Source: Halothiobacillus neapolitanus c2
GTDB taxonomy: Bacteria > Pseudomonadota > Gammaproteobacteria > Halothiobacillales > Halothiobacillaceae
Direction: 5' to 3'
Assembly: GCF_000024765.1 (NCBI RefSeq)
Contig: NC_013422.1
Span: 1,383,501-1,447,500 of the forward strand
DNA: 64,000 nucleotides
This document shows, one piece after another, positions 57,326 to 64,000 of this stretch. The notes under the pieces are model-generated. The model saw nothing but the letters and a program-made list of their open reading frames with translations, ran no database searches and was not told the DNA's origin. Position 1 is the stretch's first letter. Every line of letters starts with the position of its first letter. The position numbers and the translations under genes were made by a program.

Positions 57326-59008
57326 TTATTCAGAGCGATTGAGCTGTTCTTTCAGCAGATCACCCAAGGTCGGGTTGCTGACGGTAGCGCGGCTGCTCAA
57401 TTCTTCCATTGCTTCGGACTCTTCCTGAGAATCCTTGGCACGGATAGAGAGGCTGACCATACGGTTTTTACGATCAACGCCCATCACCTTGGCTTCAACG
57501 GCATCACCTTCCTTGAGGACGGTGCGTGCATCGTCGATGCGGTCACGGGAGATGTCAGAGGCACGCAAGTAACCTTCGACGCCTTCGCCGAGATCGATCA
57601 CGGCACCACGAGCATCAACTTCACGAACGGTACCGTTCACGATTTTGCCCTTCTGGTTATCGGCAGCGTAGTCGCCGATCGGGTCGCTTTCAAGCTGTTT
57701 CAAGCCCAAAGAAATACGTTCGCGCTCTGGATCGATCGCGATGACAACCGCTTCGATTTCTTCGCCTTTCTTGAACTGACGCACGGCTTCTTCGCCTGCT
57801 TCGTTCCAAGAAAGATCAGACAGGTGGATCAGGCCATCGATGCCGCCATCCAGACCAATGAACACACCGAAGTCAGTGATCGATTTGATTTGACCGCTAA
57901 CCTTGTCGCCCTTCTGGTGCGAAGCAGCGAAGGCATCCCAAGGATTGGCCTGGCACTGCTTCATGCCCAGAGAAATACGGCGGCGTTCTTCGTCGATATC
58001 CAGAATCATGACTTCGACTTCGTCGCCGACAGAGACGACTTTGCCTGGATTGACGTTTTTGTTGGTCCAATCCATTTCTGAAACGTGAACCAGACCTTCA
58101 ACACCGTTGTCGATTTCAACGAAGCAACCGTAGTCAGTCAGGTTGGTCACTTTACCGAACATACGGCTGCTGATCGGGAATCGGCGAGCCAGATCGCTCC
58201 ATGGGTCTTCGCCCATTTGCTTCATGCCCAGTGATACGCGGTTACGATCACGGTCGAACTTCAATACCTTAACGTCGACTTCATCACCGATGTTCACCAC
58301 TTCAGAAGGATGCTTGACACGCTTCCACGCCATGTCGGTAATGTGCAGCAGGCCATCGATGCCGCCGAGGTCAAGGAACGCACCGTAATCGGTGAGGTTC
58401 TTGACGACCCCGCGCAGAACCATGCCTTCTTGCAACTGGTCGAGCAGCGCATCGCGTTCGGCGCTGTACTCTTGCTCAACAACGGCACGGCGAGATACCA
58501 CTACGTTGTTGCGTTTCTGGTCAAGCTTGATGATCTTGAATTCGACATCCTTACCTTCGAGGTACGTGGTGTCGCGGATCGGACGCACATCGACGAGTGA
58601 ACCCGGCAGGAACGCACGGATTTCGCCCATCTCGACGGTAAAGCCACCTTTGACCTTGCCGGTGATGCGACCGGTAACAATTTCTTCGTTCTTGAATGAT
58701 TTTTCAAGCGCGGTCCATGCACGGGCGCGCAGTGCTTTCTCGCGGGAAAGCTTGGTTTCGCCGAAACCATCTTCAACCGACTCAAGTGCGACATCAACCT
58801 TATCGCCAACCTTGACAGTCAATTCGCCGTTTTCATCAAGAAACTCGGCTGCGGGAATCACACCTTCAGATTTAAGGCCCGTGTCGATGACGACAAAATC
58901 GCCATTGATCGCAACGACGGTACCTTCGATGATGGCACCCGGCTGCATTACTGCATTTTTTTGACTCTCTTCAAAGAGATCGGCAAAACTTTCAAATTGA
59001 GCTGACAT
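57326..59008 (-). CDS. rpsA: 30S ribosomal protein S1
   Basis: The 560-residue S1 (E. coli 557) binds mRNA to the small subunit. Six S1 OB-fold repeats are visible, beginning near residues 22 ([21 protein letters not shown]), 108, 194 ([32 protein letters not shown]), 279, 366 and 453. Repeats 3-6 are the RNA-binding ones. The start is ATG 59008. cmk lies 114 bases upstream, the usual partner. Confidence 0.98.
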   Translation of the reverse strand: MSAQFESFADLFEESQKNAVMQPGAIIEGTVVAINGDFVVIDTGLKSEGVIPAAEFLDENGELTVKVGDKVDVALESVEDGFGETKLSREKALRARAWTALEKSFKNEEIVTGRITGKVKGGFTVEMGEIRAFLPGSLVDVRPIRDTTYLEGKDVEFKIIKLDQKRNNVVVSRRAVVEQEYSAERDALLDQLQEGMVLRGVVKNLTDYGAFLDLGGIDGLLHITDMAWKRVKHPSEVVNIGDEVDVKVLKFDRDRNRVSLGMKQMGEDPWSDLARRFPISSRMFGKVTNLTDYGCFVEIDNGVEGLVHVSEMDWTNKNVNPGKVVSVGDEVEVMILDIDEERRRISLGMKQCQANPWDAFAASHQKGDKVSGQIKSITDFGVFIGLDGGIDGLIHLSDLSWNEAGEEAVRQFKKGEEIEAVVIAIDPERERISLGLKQLESDPIGDYAADNQKGKIVNGTVREVDARGAVIDLGEGVEGYLRASDISRDRIDDARTVLKEGDAVEAKVMGVDRKNRMVSLSIRAKDSQEESEAMEELSSRATVSNPTLGDLLKEQLNRSE

Positions 59009-59122
59009 GAATACTTCGTTCCAAAAAATACGACCAGACGCTCCGAATGACTGTCTGTCGTGGTGGTTAAAAGGCTGACCATTCCGCGTCCCTGGGTTGG
59101 CAGTCCGAACAGTAGCGTTAAA

Positions 59123-59782
59123 TCAAACAACACCTTGCGCACGAATGAATTCCATCATCCGTGCTTCAACGGCCTCAATCGACAGATGCGTGGAATCAAC
59201 CACCAAGGCATCTTCGGCGGGAACAAGCGGGGCAACCGCTCGATTGCGATCCCGATCGTCCCGAGCCTGTATCTCCTCGACGAGGGCGGCTAAATTAGCA
59301 CTTAAACCATTCTCGATCAACTGTTTATAGCGCCGTTCGGCCCGAATTTGCGCGCTGGCGTCCAAAAAAAGTTTGGCTGGCGCGTCCGGAAAGACGACGG
59401 TACCCATATCACGGCCATCGGCGACAAGCCCCGGTGCTGTCGCAAACGCTCGCTGACGCTCAAGCAATGCCGCACGCACGTCGGGTCGCGCTGCAATTTT
59501 TGAGGCCATCGCTCCAGTTTGTTCTGTGCGCAAAACCGAATCAACGCACGCGTCGTCCAGATAAGCTGCGCCATCGGGATCAAAACGCACATTGAGTGAC
59601 TGCGCTACGGCGGCCACTTCGGGGGCTTCCAAATCAATGTTCCGCTTCTGGGCTGCCAATGCGGTCAAGCGATACAGCGCACCGGAATCGAGCAGATGAA
59701 AGCCGAGCTGCTCGGCCAAACGCCGGGCCAGTGTGCCCTTGCCCGAACCGCTGGGTCCATCGATGGTAATGACCGGGATCAT
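59123..59782 (-). CDS. cmk: cytidylate kinase
   Basis: Cmk phosphorylates CMP and dCMP with ATP. The 219-residue protein has the P-loop GPSGSGKGTLARRLAEQLGFHLLDSGALYR at the N-terminus, RPDVRAALLERQRAFATAPGLVADGRDMGTVVFPDAPAKLFLDASAQIRAERRYKQL near 97-150, and RDDRDRNRAVAPLVPAEDALVVDST near 168. The ATG overlaps the aroA stop by four bases. aroA-cmk-rpsA is a standard gammaproteobacterial order. Confidence 0.97.
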   Translation of the reverse strand: MIPVITIDGPSGSGKGTLARRLAEQLGFHLLDSGALYRLTALAAQKRNIDLEAPEVAAVAQSLNVRFDPDGAAYLDDACVDSVLRTEQTGAMASKIAARPDVRAALLERQRAFATAPGLVADGRDMGTVVFPDAPAKLFLDASAQIRAERRYKQLIENGLSANLAALVEEIQARDDRDRNRAVAPLVPAEDALVVDSTHLSIEAVEARMMEFIRAQGVV

Positions 59783-61149
59783 GCGCGTTCACCTGTTACC
59801 AACTGATCAACCAGACCACCACCACAATGTCGGAACAGGTCTGCGAAACCGGGAAATGAAGTTTCGACGAACTCACAGTTATGAATCGTGATCGTGCCTA
59901 CCGAGCGCAAGCCCGCCACCGCAAAAGACATGGCGATACGGTGGTCACCCTGACTCCATATTTCTGCAGAACCAAAGGATTGGCTGTTTGCCCCTTTCCC
60001 TTGAATGATCATGCCGTCCGGGGTGGCCGTGGCCTCTACACCCAACTTGTTGAGGCCGTCGGCCATCACGGCGATACGATCAGATTCCTTAACGCGGAGT
60101 TCCTCGGCACCCGTCAGAACGGTTCGCCCTTCGGCACAGGCCGCCGCAACGAACAACGCCGGGAACTCATCGATGGCGAGCGGCACGAGCGCTTCGGGTA
60201 TGTCGATTCCGCGCAGCTTCGCACTTCTGATCTTGACATCCGCGACGGGCTCCCCACCCACTTCACGCGGATTGTGAAGGGTAATGTCGGCACCCATGAG
60301 TTTCAGAATATCAATCACGCCGGTGCGCGTCGGATTCATGCCCACATGTTCGAGCGTGATATCGGCCTCAGGCGCGATACTGGCCGCGACCATGAAAAAG
60401 GCAGCCGATGAAATATCTGCGGGCACATCGATCTGACGGGCGATAAGTTGGCCGCCACCGTCGAGACATGCCGTCGACCCATCGCGTGCCACCGGATAAC
60501 CAAACCCAGTCAGCATGCGCTCGGTGTGATCACGAGTTGGTGCCGGTTCGGTCACGCAGGTCTTGCCTTCGGCATACAGCCCGGCCAGCAGAACACAGGA
60601 TTTGACCTGCGCACTGGCCATCGGCAAGGTGTATTCGATCGCGCGCAACCTTTGACCACCCCGGATAGTGAGTGGTGATCGCCCGCCCTCAGCCGATTCG
60701 ATGACCGCGCCCATTTGGGTCAGCGGATCAATCACCCGTTTCATCGGCCGCCGTGAAAGGGATTCATCGCCTTCCAATACGGTATCGAACGACTGTCCAG
60801 CGAGAATCCCCGCCATCAAGCGCATCGATGTACCCGAGTTACCCACGTACAAAGGATGGGCAGGTGCTTTCAAACCATGCAAACCCACACCATTGACACG
60901 CACTCGACCCTCAACGGGCTCAGTAATTTCAACGCCCATCGCACGGAAGCAGCGCAGTGTGTTCAGGCTATCCTCCCCTTGAAGAAAGCCGGTAATTTCG
61001 GTCGTACCATCGGCGAGCGCACCCAGCATGATCGATCGGTGGGAAATGGATTTGTCACCCGGAACGCGGATGGAACCCTGGATTTTCGCCCGCCCGGGCT
61101 GCGTGATGTACGTCACCGCCATAGGTGCCGGTTCTGTGGCTGTATTCAT
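59779..61149 (-). CDS. aroA: 3-phosphoshikimate 1-carboxyvinyltransferase (EPSP synthase)
   Basis: AroA joins PEP to shikimate-3-phosphate. From ATG 61149 the protein has 456 residues; GTG 61158 would add three. Visible motifs are IRVPGDKSISHRSIMLGALADG near 27-48, LYVGNSGTSMRLMAGILAGQSFDTVLEGDESLSRRPM near 101-137, and EELRVKESDRIAVMADGL near 347-364. The GNSGTS motif with Ala in the PEP loop (GNSGTSMR) is the class seen in many bacteria; resistance type was not assessed. It is coupled to cmk and follows tyrA after 25 bases. Confidence 0.97.
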   Translation of the reverse strand: MNTATEPAPMAVTYITQPGRAKIQGSIRVPGDKSISHRSIMLGALADGTTEITGFLQGEDSLNTLRCFRAMGVEITEPVEGRVRVNGVGLHGLKAPAHPLYVGNSGTSMRLMAGILAGQSFDTVLEGDESLSRRPMKRVIDPLTQMGAVIESAEGGRSPLTIRGGQRLRAIEYTLPMASAQVKSCVLLAGLYAEGKTCVTEPAPTRDHTERMLTGFGYPVARDGSTACLDGGGQLIARQIDVPADISSAAFFMVAASIAPEADITLEHVGMNPTRTGVIDILKLMGADITLHNPREVGGEPVADVKIRSAKLRGIDIPEALVPLAIDEFPALFVAAACAEGRTVLTGAEELRVKESDRIAVMADGLNKLGVEATATPDGMIIQGKGANSQSFGSAEIWSQGDHRIAMSFAVAGLRSVGTITIHNCEFVETSFPGFADLFRHCGGGLVDQLVTGERA

Positions 61150-61174
61150 GTCAGACACTCAAAAAAAGAAGAAA

Positions 61175-62053
61175 TCAGGATTGGGATGTTGCTGGTCGGT
61201 ACAGTGCGTCCCGAACGGCCTTGGCGTCGGCAAAAAGCTTTTCAACACCGGCACTGTCACTCGCTTCGATCAACTGCCGCAGTCGGTGCAACTCAACCAG
61301 ATAATGATCCAGCATCGGCAGCAATTCATCTCGGTTCGCGACACAGATATCACGCCACATTTGCGGATCGGAGCTGGCAATGCGAGAAAAATCACGGAAT
61401 CCGCCCGCGGCATAACGGAACACCTCGTACCGCTCTTCAAGGCGGGACAAAGCGGACACCAGACCGAAGGCGGCTAAGTGAGGCAAATGACTGGTTGCCG
61501 CCAACACATGATCATGATGCTGAACATCCATCTGTTCGACGATGGCACCCACACTTTGCCAAAGATCGACGGCACGAGTCACCATCTCGGGGGCATTTTC
61601 GCTAATGGGTGTCAGGATCACGCGGTGATCAACGAACAAGGTGGCGAACGCCGCATCGGGGCCGCTGCGTTCGGTACCGGCAATCGGGTGGCCGGGGACA
61701 AACTGCCCCCACTGCGCGGGGCTCAAAGACAACTTTGCAGCTGCCACCACATTGCCTTTCACACTACCGCCGTCGGTGATTAATGCGCCTGGATCAAGCT
61801 CGGGGCCTATTTCAGCGAAAACCGATGCCATCGCCTGTACCGGCGTGGCAATAAACACCACATCGGCACCACGCACCGCCTCAGCGGCGGAATCGACAGG
61901 TCGATCGATCAGTCCTAGCTCGCGCGCGCGAAGCCGGGTCTGCAACTGACGGCTATAGCCCACCACCTCGCCGACCAGTCCTCGTTCCTTGAGTGCCAGA
62001 CTCAAGGAACCGCCGATCAAACCCAGACCAATAAGTGCCAGACGGTTGATCAT
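61175..62053 (-). CDS. tyrA: prephenate/arogenate dehydrogenase
   Basis: TyrA oxidises prephenate or arogenate with NAD(P)+ to the tyrosine precursor. From ATG 62053 it has 292 residues; GTG 62056 is one codon earlier. N-terminal NRLALIGLGLIGGSLSLALKERG is the dinucleotide-binding motif. VFIATPVQAMASVFAEIGPELDPGALITDGGSVKGNVV (near 69-105) and FVPGHPIAGTERSGPDAAFATLFVDHRVILTP (near 119-150) follow, then the helical dimerisation domain. No chorismate mutase fusion and no ACT domain are seen. It lies between hisC and aroA, as in pseudomonads. Confidence 0.96.
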   Translation of the reverse strand: MINRLALIGLGLIGGSLSLALKERGLVGEVVGYSRQLQTRLRARELGLIDRPVDSAAEAVRGADVVFIATPVQAMASVFAEIGPELDPGALITDGGSVKGNVVAAAKLSLSPAQWGQFVPGHPIAGTERSGPDAAFATLFVDHRVILTPISENAPEMVTRAVDLWQSVGAIVEQMDVQHHDHVLAATSHLPHLAAFGLVSALSRLEERYEVFRYAAGGFRDFSRIASSDPQMWRDICVANRDELLPMLDHYLVELHRLRQLIEASDSAGVEKLFADAKAVRDALYRPATSQS

Positions 62054-62062
62054 CACCCAAAT

Positions 62063-63247
62063 CTAACCCGCAGTTGCCCGAAGTGTCGTCAGCACGAGGT
62101 CCATCGCGGCCAGTGCACGTTCATTCTGAGCCTGCGTGCCAATCGTGATCCGGATATGGCACGAAAGCCCACCGGTATCGGATTTGCCGCCCAAAGGTCG
62201 GACAATCACACCCTCACGAAGCAAGGCATCAAACACAAGCCCGGCGGGCAAACCTGTATTGACGGTAACGAAATTGGCAAGCGATGGAATAACTGATAGA
62301 CCGCGCGACGCCAATGCTTTTGCCATGAAGTCCAGTCCGGTCGCGTTCACCGCGCGGCTATGCAGGATAAACTCTTCATCTGCCAGAGCCGCTTCGGCCG
62401 CCTTGAGCGCAAGACTATTGACGTTGAATGGCTGCCGCACCCGATCAAGAATAGCGATGACTTGCGGATGACCTACCGCGAAGCCCACGCGAAGCGCTGC
62501 CAGCCCATAGATTTTGGAGAAGGTGCGCATAACAAGCACATTGGGGAATTCGCGCGCCAAAAGCAGGCCATCGGGAAAACGGCCATCGGCATAAAAAGCA
62601 CGATCAACATATTCACTGTAGGCCTCGTCAAGAACCACAACGACACTGTCTGGCACGGCTTCCAGAAACGCGCGCAACTCAGGTTCACTGACCCAGGTAC
62701 CCGTCGGGTTGTTCGGGTTAGCCAGAAAGACCACGCGGGTATCGGCATCGATGGCGGCAGCCATGGCAGGCAGATCGGCGCCATACGGCATGGTCGGATG
62801 ATCGGGTGGTAGCGCAGGCACAATTTTAGCCTGCGCACCCGTGGCCTGAGTTACCAAAGCGTAAACCGCAAAAGCATGAGCGGAGAACACGGCATTACGC
62901 CCCGGTGAAAGATACGCGCGGGCAACCAATTCCAGCAGATCATTCGAACCATTACCCAGCGTGATCGCAGATGGCGCCACATCGAACTTCTTTGCAATGG
63001 CGGTTTTAAGTGCGTAGCCACTGCCATCGGGGTAAATATGTAGATCGTCCAGAGACTGCATAGCCGCGCGAGCACGCGGGCTGGCACCCAGGGGATTCTC
63101 GTTGGAAGCCAGCTTGATGATGTCGGTCAGGCCGAATTCACGTGCGACTTCATCAACGGGTTTGCCGATGACGTATGGGGAAATGGCACGTACGTAATCC
63201 AGCGCCTGCCCCGACAATTGTTGACCGATGCGATCGTATGCGCTCAT
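62063..63247 (-). CDS. hisC: histidinol-phosphate aminotransferase, HisC2-like
   Basis: A 394-residue class I/II PLP aminotransferase from ATG 63247, overlapping the pheA stop (ATGA). Signatures are KLASNENPLGASPRARAAM near 45, GNGSNDLLELVARAYLSPG near 97, LANPNNPTGTWVSEPEL near 175, VVVLDEAYSEYVDR near 203 and the PLP lysine in MRTFSKIYGLAALRVGF near 236. Its place in the aromatic cluster between pheA and tyrA suggests it also or mainly transaminates prephenate or phenylpyruvate; histidine genes are not nearby. The longer frame to 63346 lies inside pheA. Confidence 0.95.
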   Translation of the reverse strand: MSAYDRIGQQLSGQALDYVRAISPYVIGKPVDEVAREFGLTDIIKLASNENPLGASPRARAAMQSLDDLHIYPDGSGYALKTAIAKKFDVAPSAITLGNGSNDLLELVARAYLSPGRNAVFSAHAFAVYALVTQATGAQAKIVPALPPDHPTMPYGADLPAMAAAIDADTRVVFLANPNNPTGTWVSEPELRAFLEAVPDSVVVVLDEAYSEYVDRAFYADGRFPDGLLLAREFPNVLVMRTFSKIYGLAALRVGFAVGHPQVIAILDRVRQPFNVNSLALKAAEAALADEEFILHSRAVNATGLDFMAKALASRGLSVIPSLANFVTVNTGLPAGLVFDALLREGVIVRPLGGKSDTGGLSCHIRITIGTQAQNERALAAMDLVLTTLRATAG

Positions 63248-64000
63248 GACACAACCCTGCCCGATGTTGATCCACCCGCTGCATTGGGACTTGATGCAGA
63301 CATGACCGCGCGTGGATAGGAACCCAAAACACGAAGAGAACTGCAAAACGGTTGCATTTTGCTCAGGGCCGCCCGAATGCGCTCATCGTCTGCATGTCCT
63401 TCGAAATCGATGAAAAACACATACTCCCACGCCCGTTCCCGCGCTGGTCGGGATTCGATGCGCATAACATCAATCCCCGCCTCCGCCAGCGGTGCAAGCA
63501 AACGCGACAACGCTCCGGGCATGTTGTTGACGGAAAGCACCAGTGAGGTTTTGTCCGCACCCGAGGGCGGTACTGTGTCCCGACCGATCACGACGAATCG
63601 GGTGGTATTGAACGCACTGTCCTGAATGTTTGCAGCGACTATATCCAGACCATGCTGCTCTGCAGCCAGCGTGGGACCAATGGCCATGATGCTTGGTGAT
63701 TCAGCGGCAAGGCGAGCAGCTTCGCTATTGCTCTGCACCGCAATGCGTTCGACGCCGGGATAGTGAACGTCCAGCCATTCCCGACATTGGGCCAATGACT
63801 GGGCATGGGACACAATACGCTGGGGCAAGACATCGCGCGCATCCTGCCGAGCCATCAACTGCTGATCTATCTTGAGCGACAGTTCACCGCAAATGCGGAC
63901 TTCCCCGGGCACCCAAACACCATACAAGGCGCCACCAGTCGCTCCAAATGCCAAGGCATCCAAGGTTTGGGACACGCTGCCTTCCGTGGAGTTTTCAACG
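63244..64000 (-). CDS. pheA: prephenate dehydratase (P-protein), 5'-truncated by window edge
   Basis: PheA makes phenylpyruvate from prephenate; the N-terminal part, possibly a chorismate mutase domain, is outside the window. The frame is open to the window end, where it encodes ENSTEGSVSQTLDAL, the conserved PDT motif, so the GTG at 63975 is internal. IAVQSNSEAARLA and the conserved TTRFVVIG follow. The C-terminal ACT domain has VNNMPGALSRLLAPLAEAGIDVMRIESRPARERAWEYVFFID; the ESRP motif binds phenylalanine, so feedback inhibition is likely. It is the first gene seen of the pheA-hisC-tyrA-aroA-cmk operon. Confidence 0.96.
   Translation of the reverse strand, partial: VENSTEGSVSQTLDALAFGATGGALYGVWVPGEVRICGELSLKIDQQLMARQDARDVLPQRIVSHAQSLAQCREWLDVHYPGVERIAVQSNSEAARLAAESPSIMAIGPTLAAEQHGLDIVAANIQDSAFNTTRFVVIGRDTVPPSGADKTSLVLSVNNMPGALSRLLAPLAEAGIDVMRIESRPARERAWEYVFFIDFEGHADDERIRAALSKMQPFCSSLRVLGSYPRAVMSASSPNAAGGSTSGRVVS

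Noticed and set aside
62063-63247. Histidine biosynthesis operon
   Set aside because: Only hisC is present and it sits in an aromatic amino acid cluster; no other his genes are in the window.

Overview
The window looks like ordinary chromosome from a gammaproteobacterium. Gene orders such as thrS-infC-rpmI-rplT-pheS-pheT-ihfA-merR, pheA-hisC-tyrA-aroA-cmk-rpsA-ihfB-pyrF, xerC-hslV-hslU-DUF971-ubiE and rsmA-apaG-apaH are typical of that class. The overall character (moderate GC, short-Q-loop-like cytochrome bd oxidase, no phage or plasmid genes) would fit a free-living member of the Chromatiales/Halothiobacillaceae type. That placement is an inference and cannot be proved from the window. About 60 protein genes, two tRNA genes and several non-coding repeats can be supported.

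Layout. 1-3.3 kb: a maintenance operon cut by the window edge (rsmA, pgl, apaG, a methyltransferase, apaH), overlapped at its 3' end by a convergent GST/glutaredoxin-like gene. 4.1-6.8 kb: purM-purN and convergent cysM. 6.9-13.6 kb: a signalling block with a degenerate hybrid kinase-receiver-Hpt protein, a GGDEF-EAL gene broken by an in-frame TAG, a PilZ protein, an active-looking diguanylate cyclase and an Aer-type PAS protein. 14.1-21.7 kb: cydD-cydC, then cydA-cydB and two small membrane-protein genes. 21.8-30.6 kb: pgm, a 10-TM membrane protein, a lytic transglycosylase, DUF1249, an IscR-like regulator without cluster ligands, tRNA-Gly and tRNA-Cys, DUF429, and a coupled SDR-TIGR03643-photolyase operon. 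31-40.5 kb: an OFA-family transporter, then a minus-strand operon encoding a permuted ATP-grasp protein, an alpha-E protein, an Anbu-type proteasome homologue, a giant transglutaminase/DUF2126 protein and an HPPD-like VOC protein. 41-49.2 kb: the translation/IHF cluster, all on the minus strand. 49.6-56.1 kb: DUF484, xerC, hslVU, DUF971, ubiE and mltF on the plus strand. 56.1-64 kb: pyrF, ihfB, rpsA, cmk, aroA, tyrA, hisC and pheA on the minus strand, cut by the right edge.

The strongest candidate for a poorly understood system is the ATP-grasp/alpha-E/Anbu/transglutaminase operon with an HPPD-like metalloenzyme gene at its distal end (32.7-40.5 kb). The core of this operon is a known conserved neighbourhood thought to make and process an unknown peptide or peptide tag. 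The HPPD-like member is the unusual part. Other points of interest are a 111-bp two-hairpin intergenic repeat present three times, a separate roughly 177-bp long-inverted-repeat element in front of the broken GGDEF-EAL gene, an IscR homologue with all four Fe-S ligands replaced, and an infC gene that probably starts at AUA.
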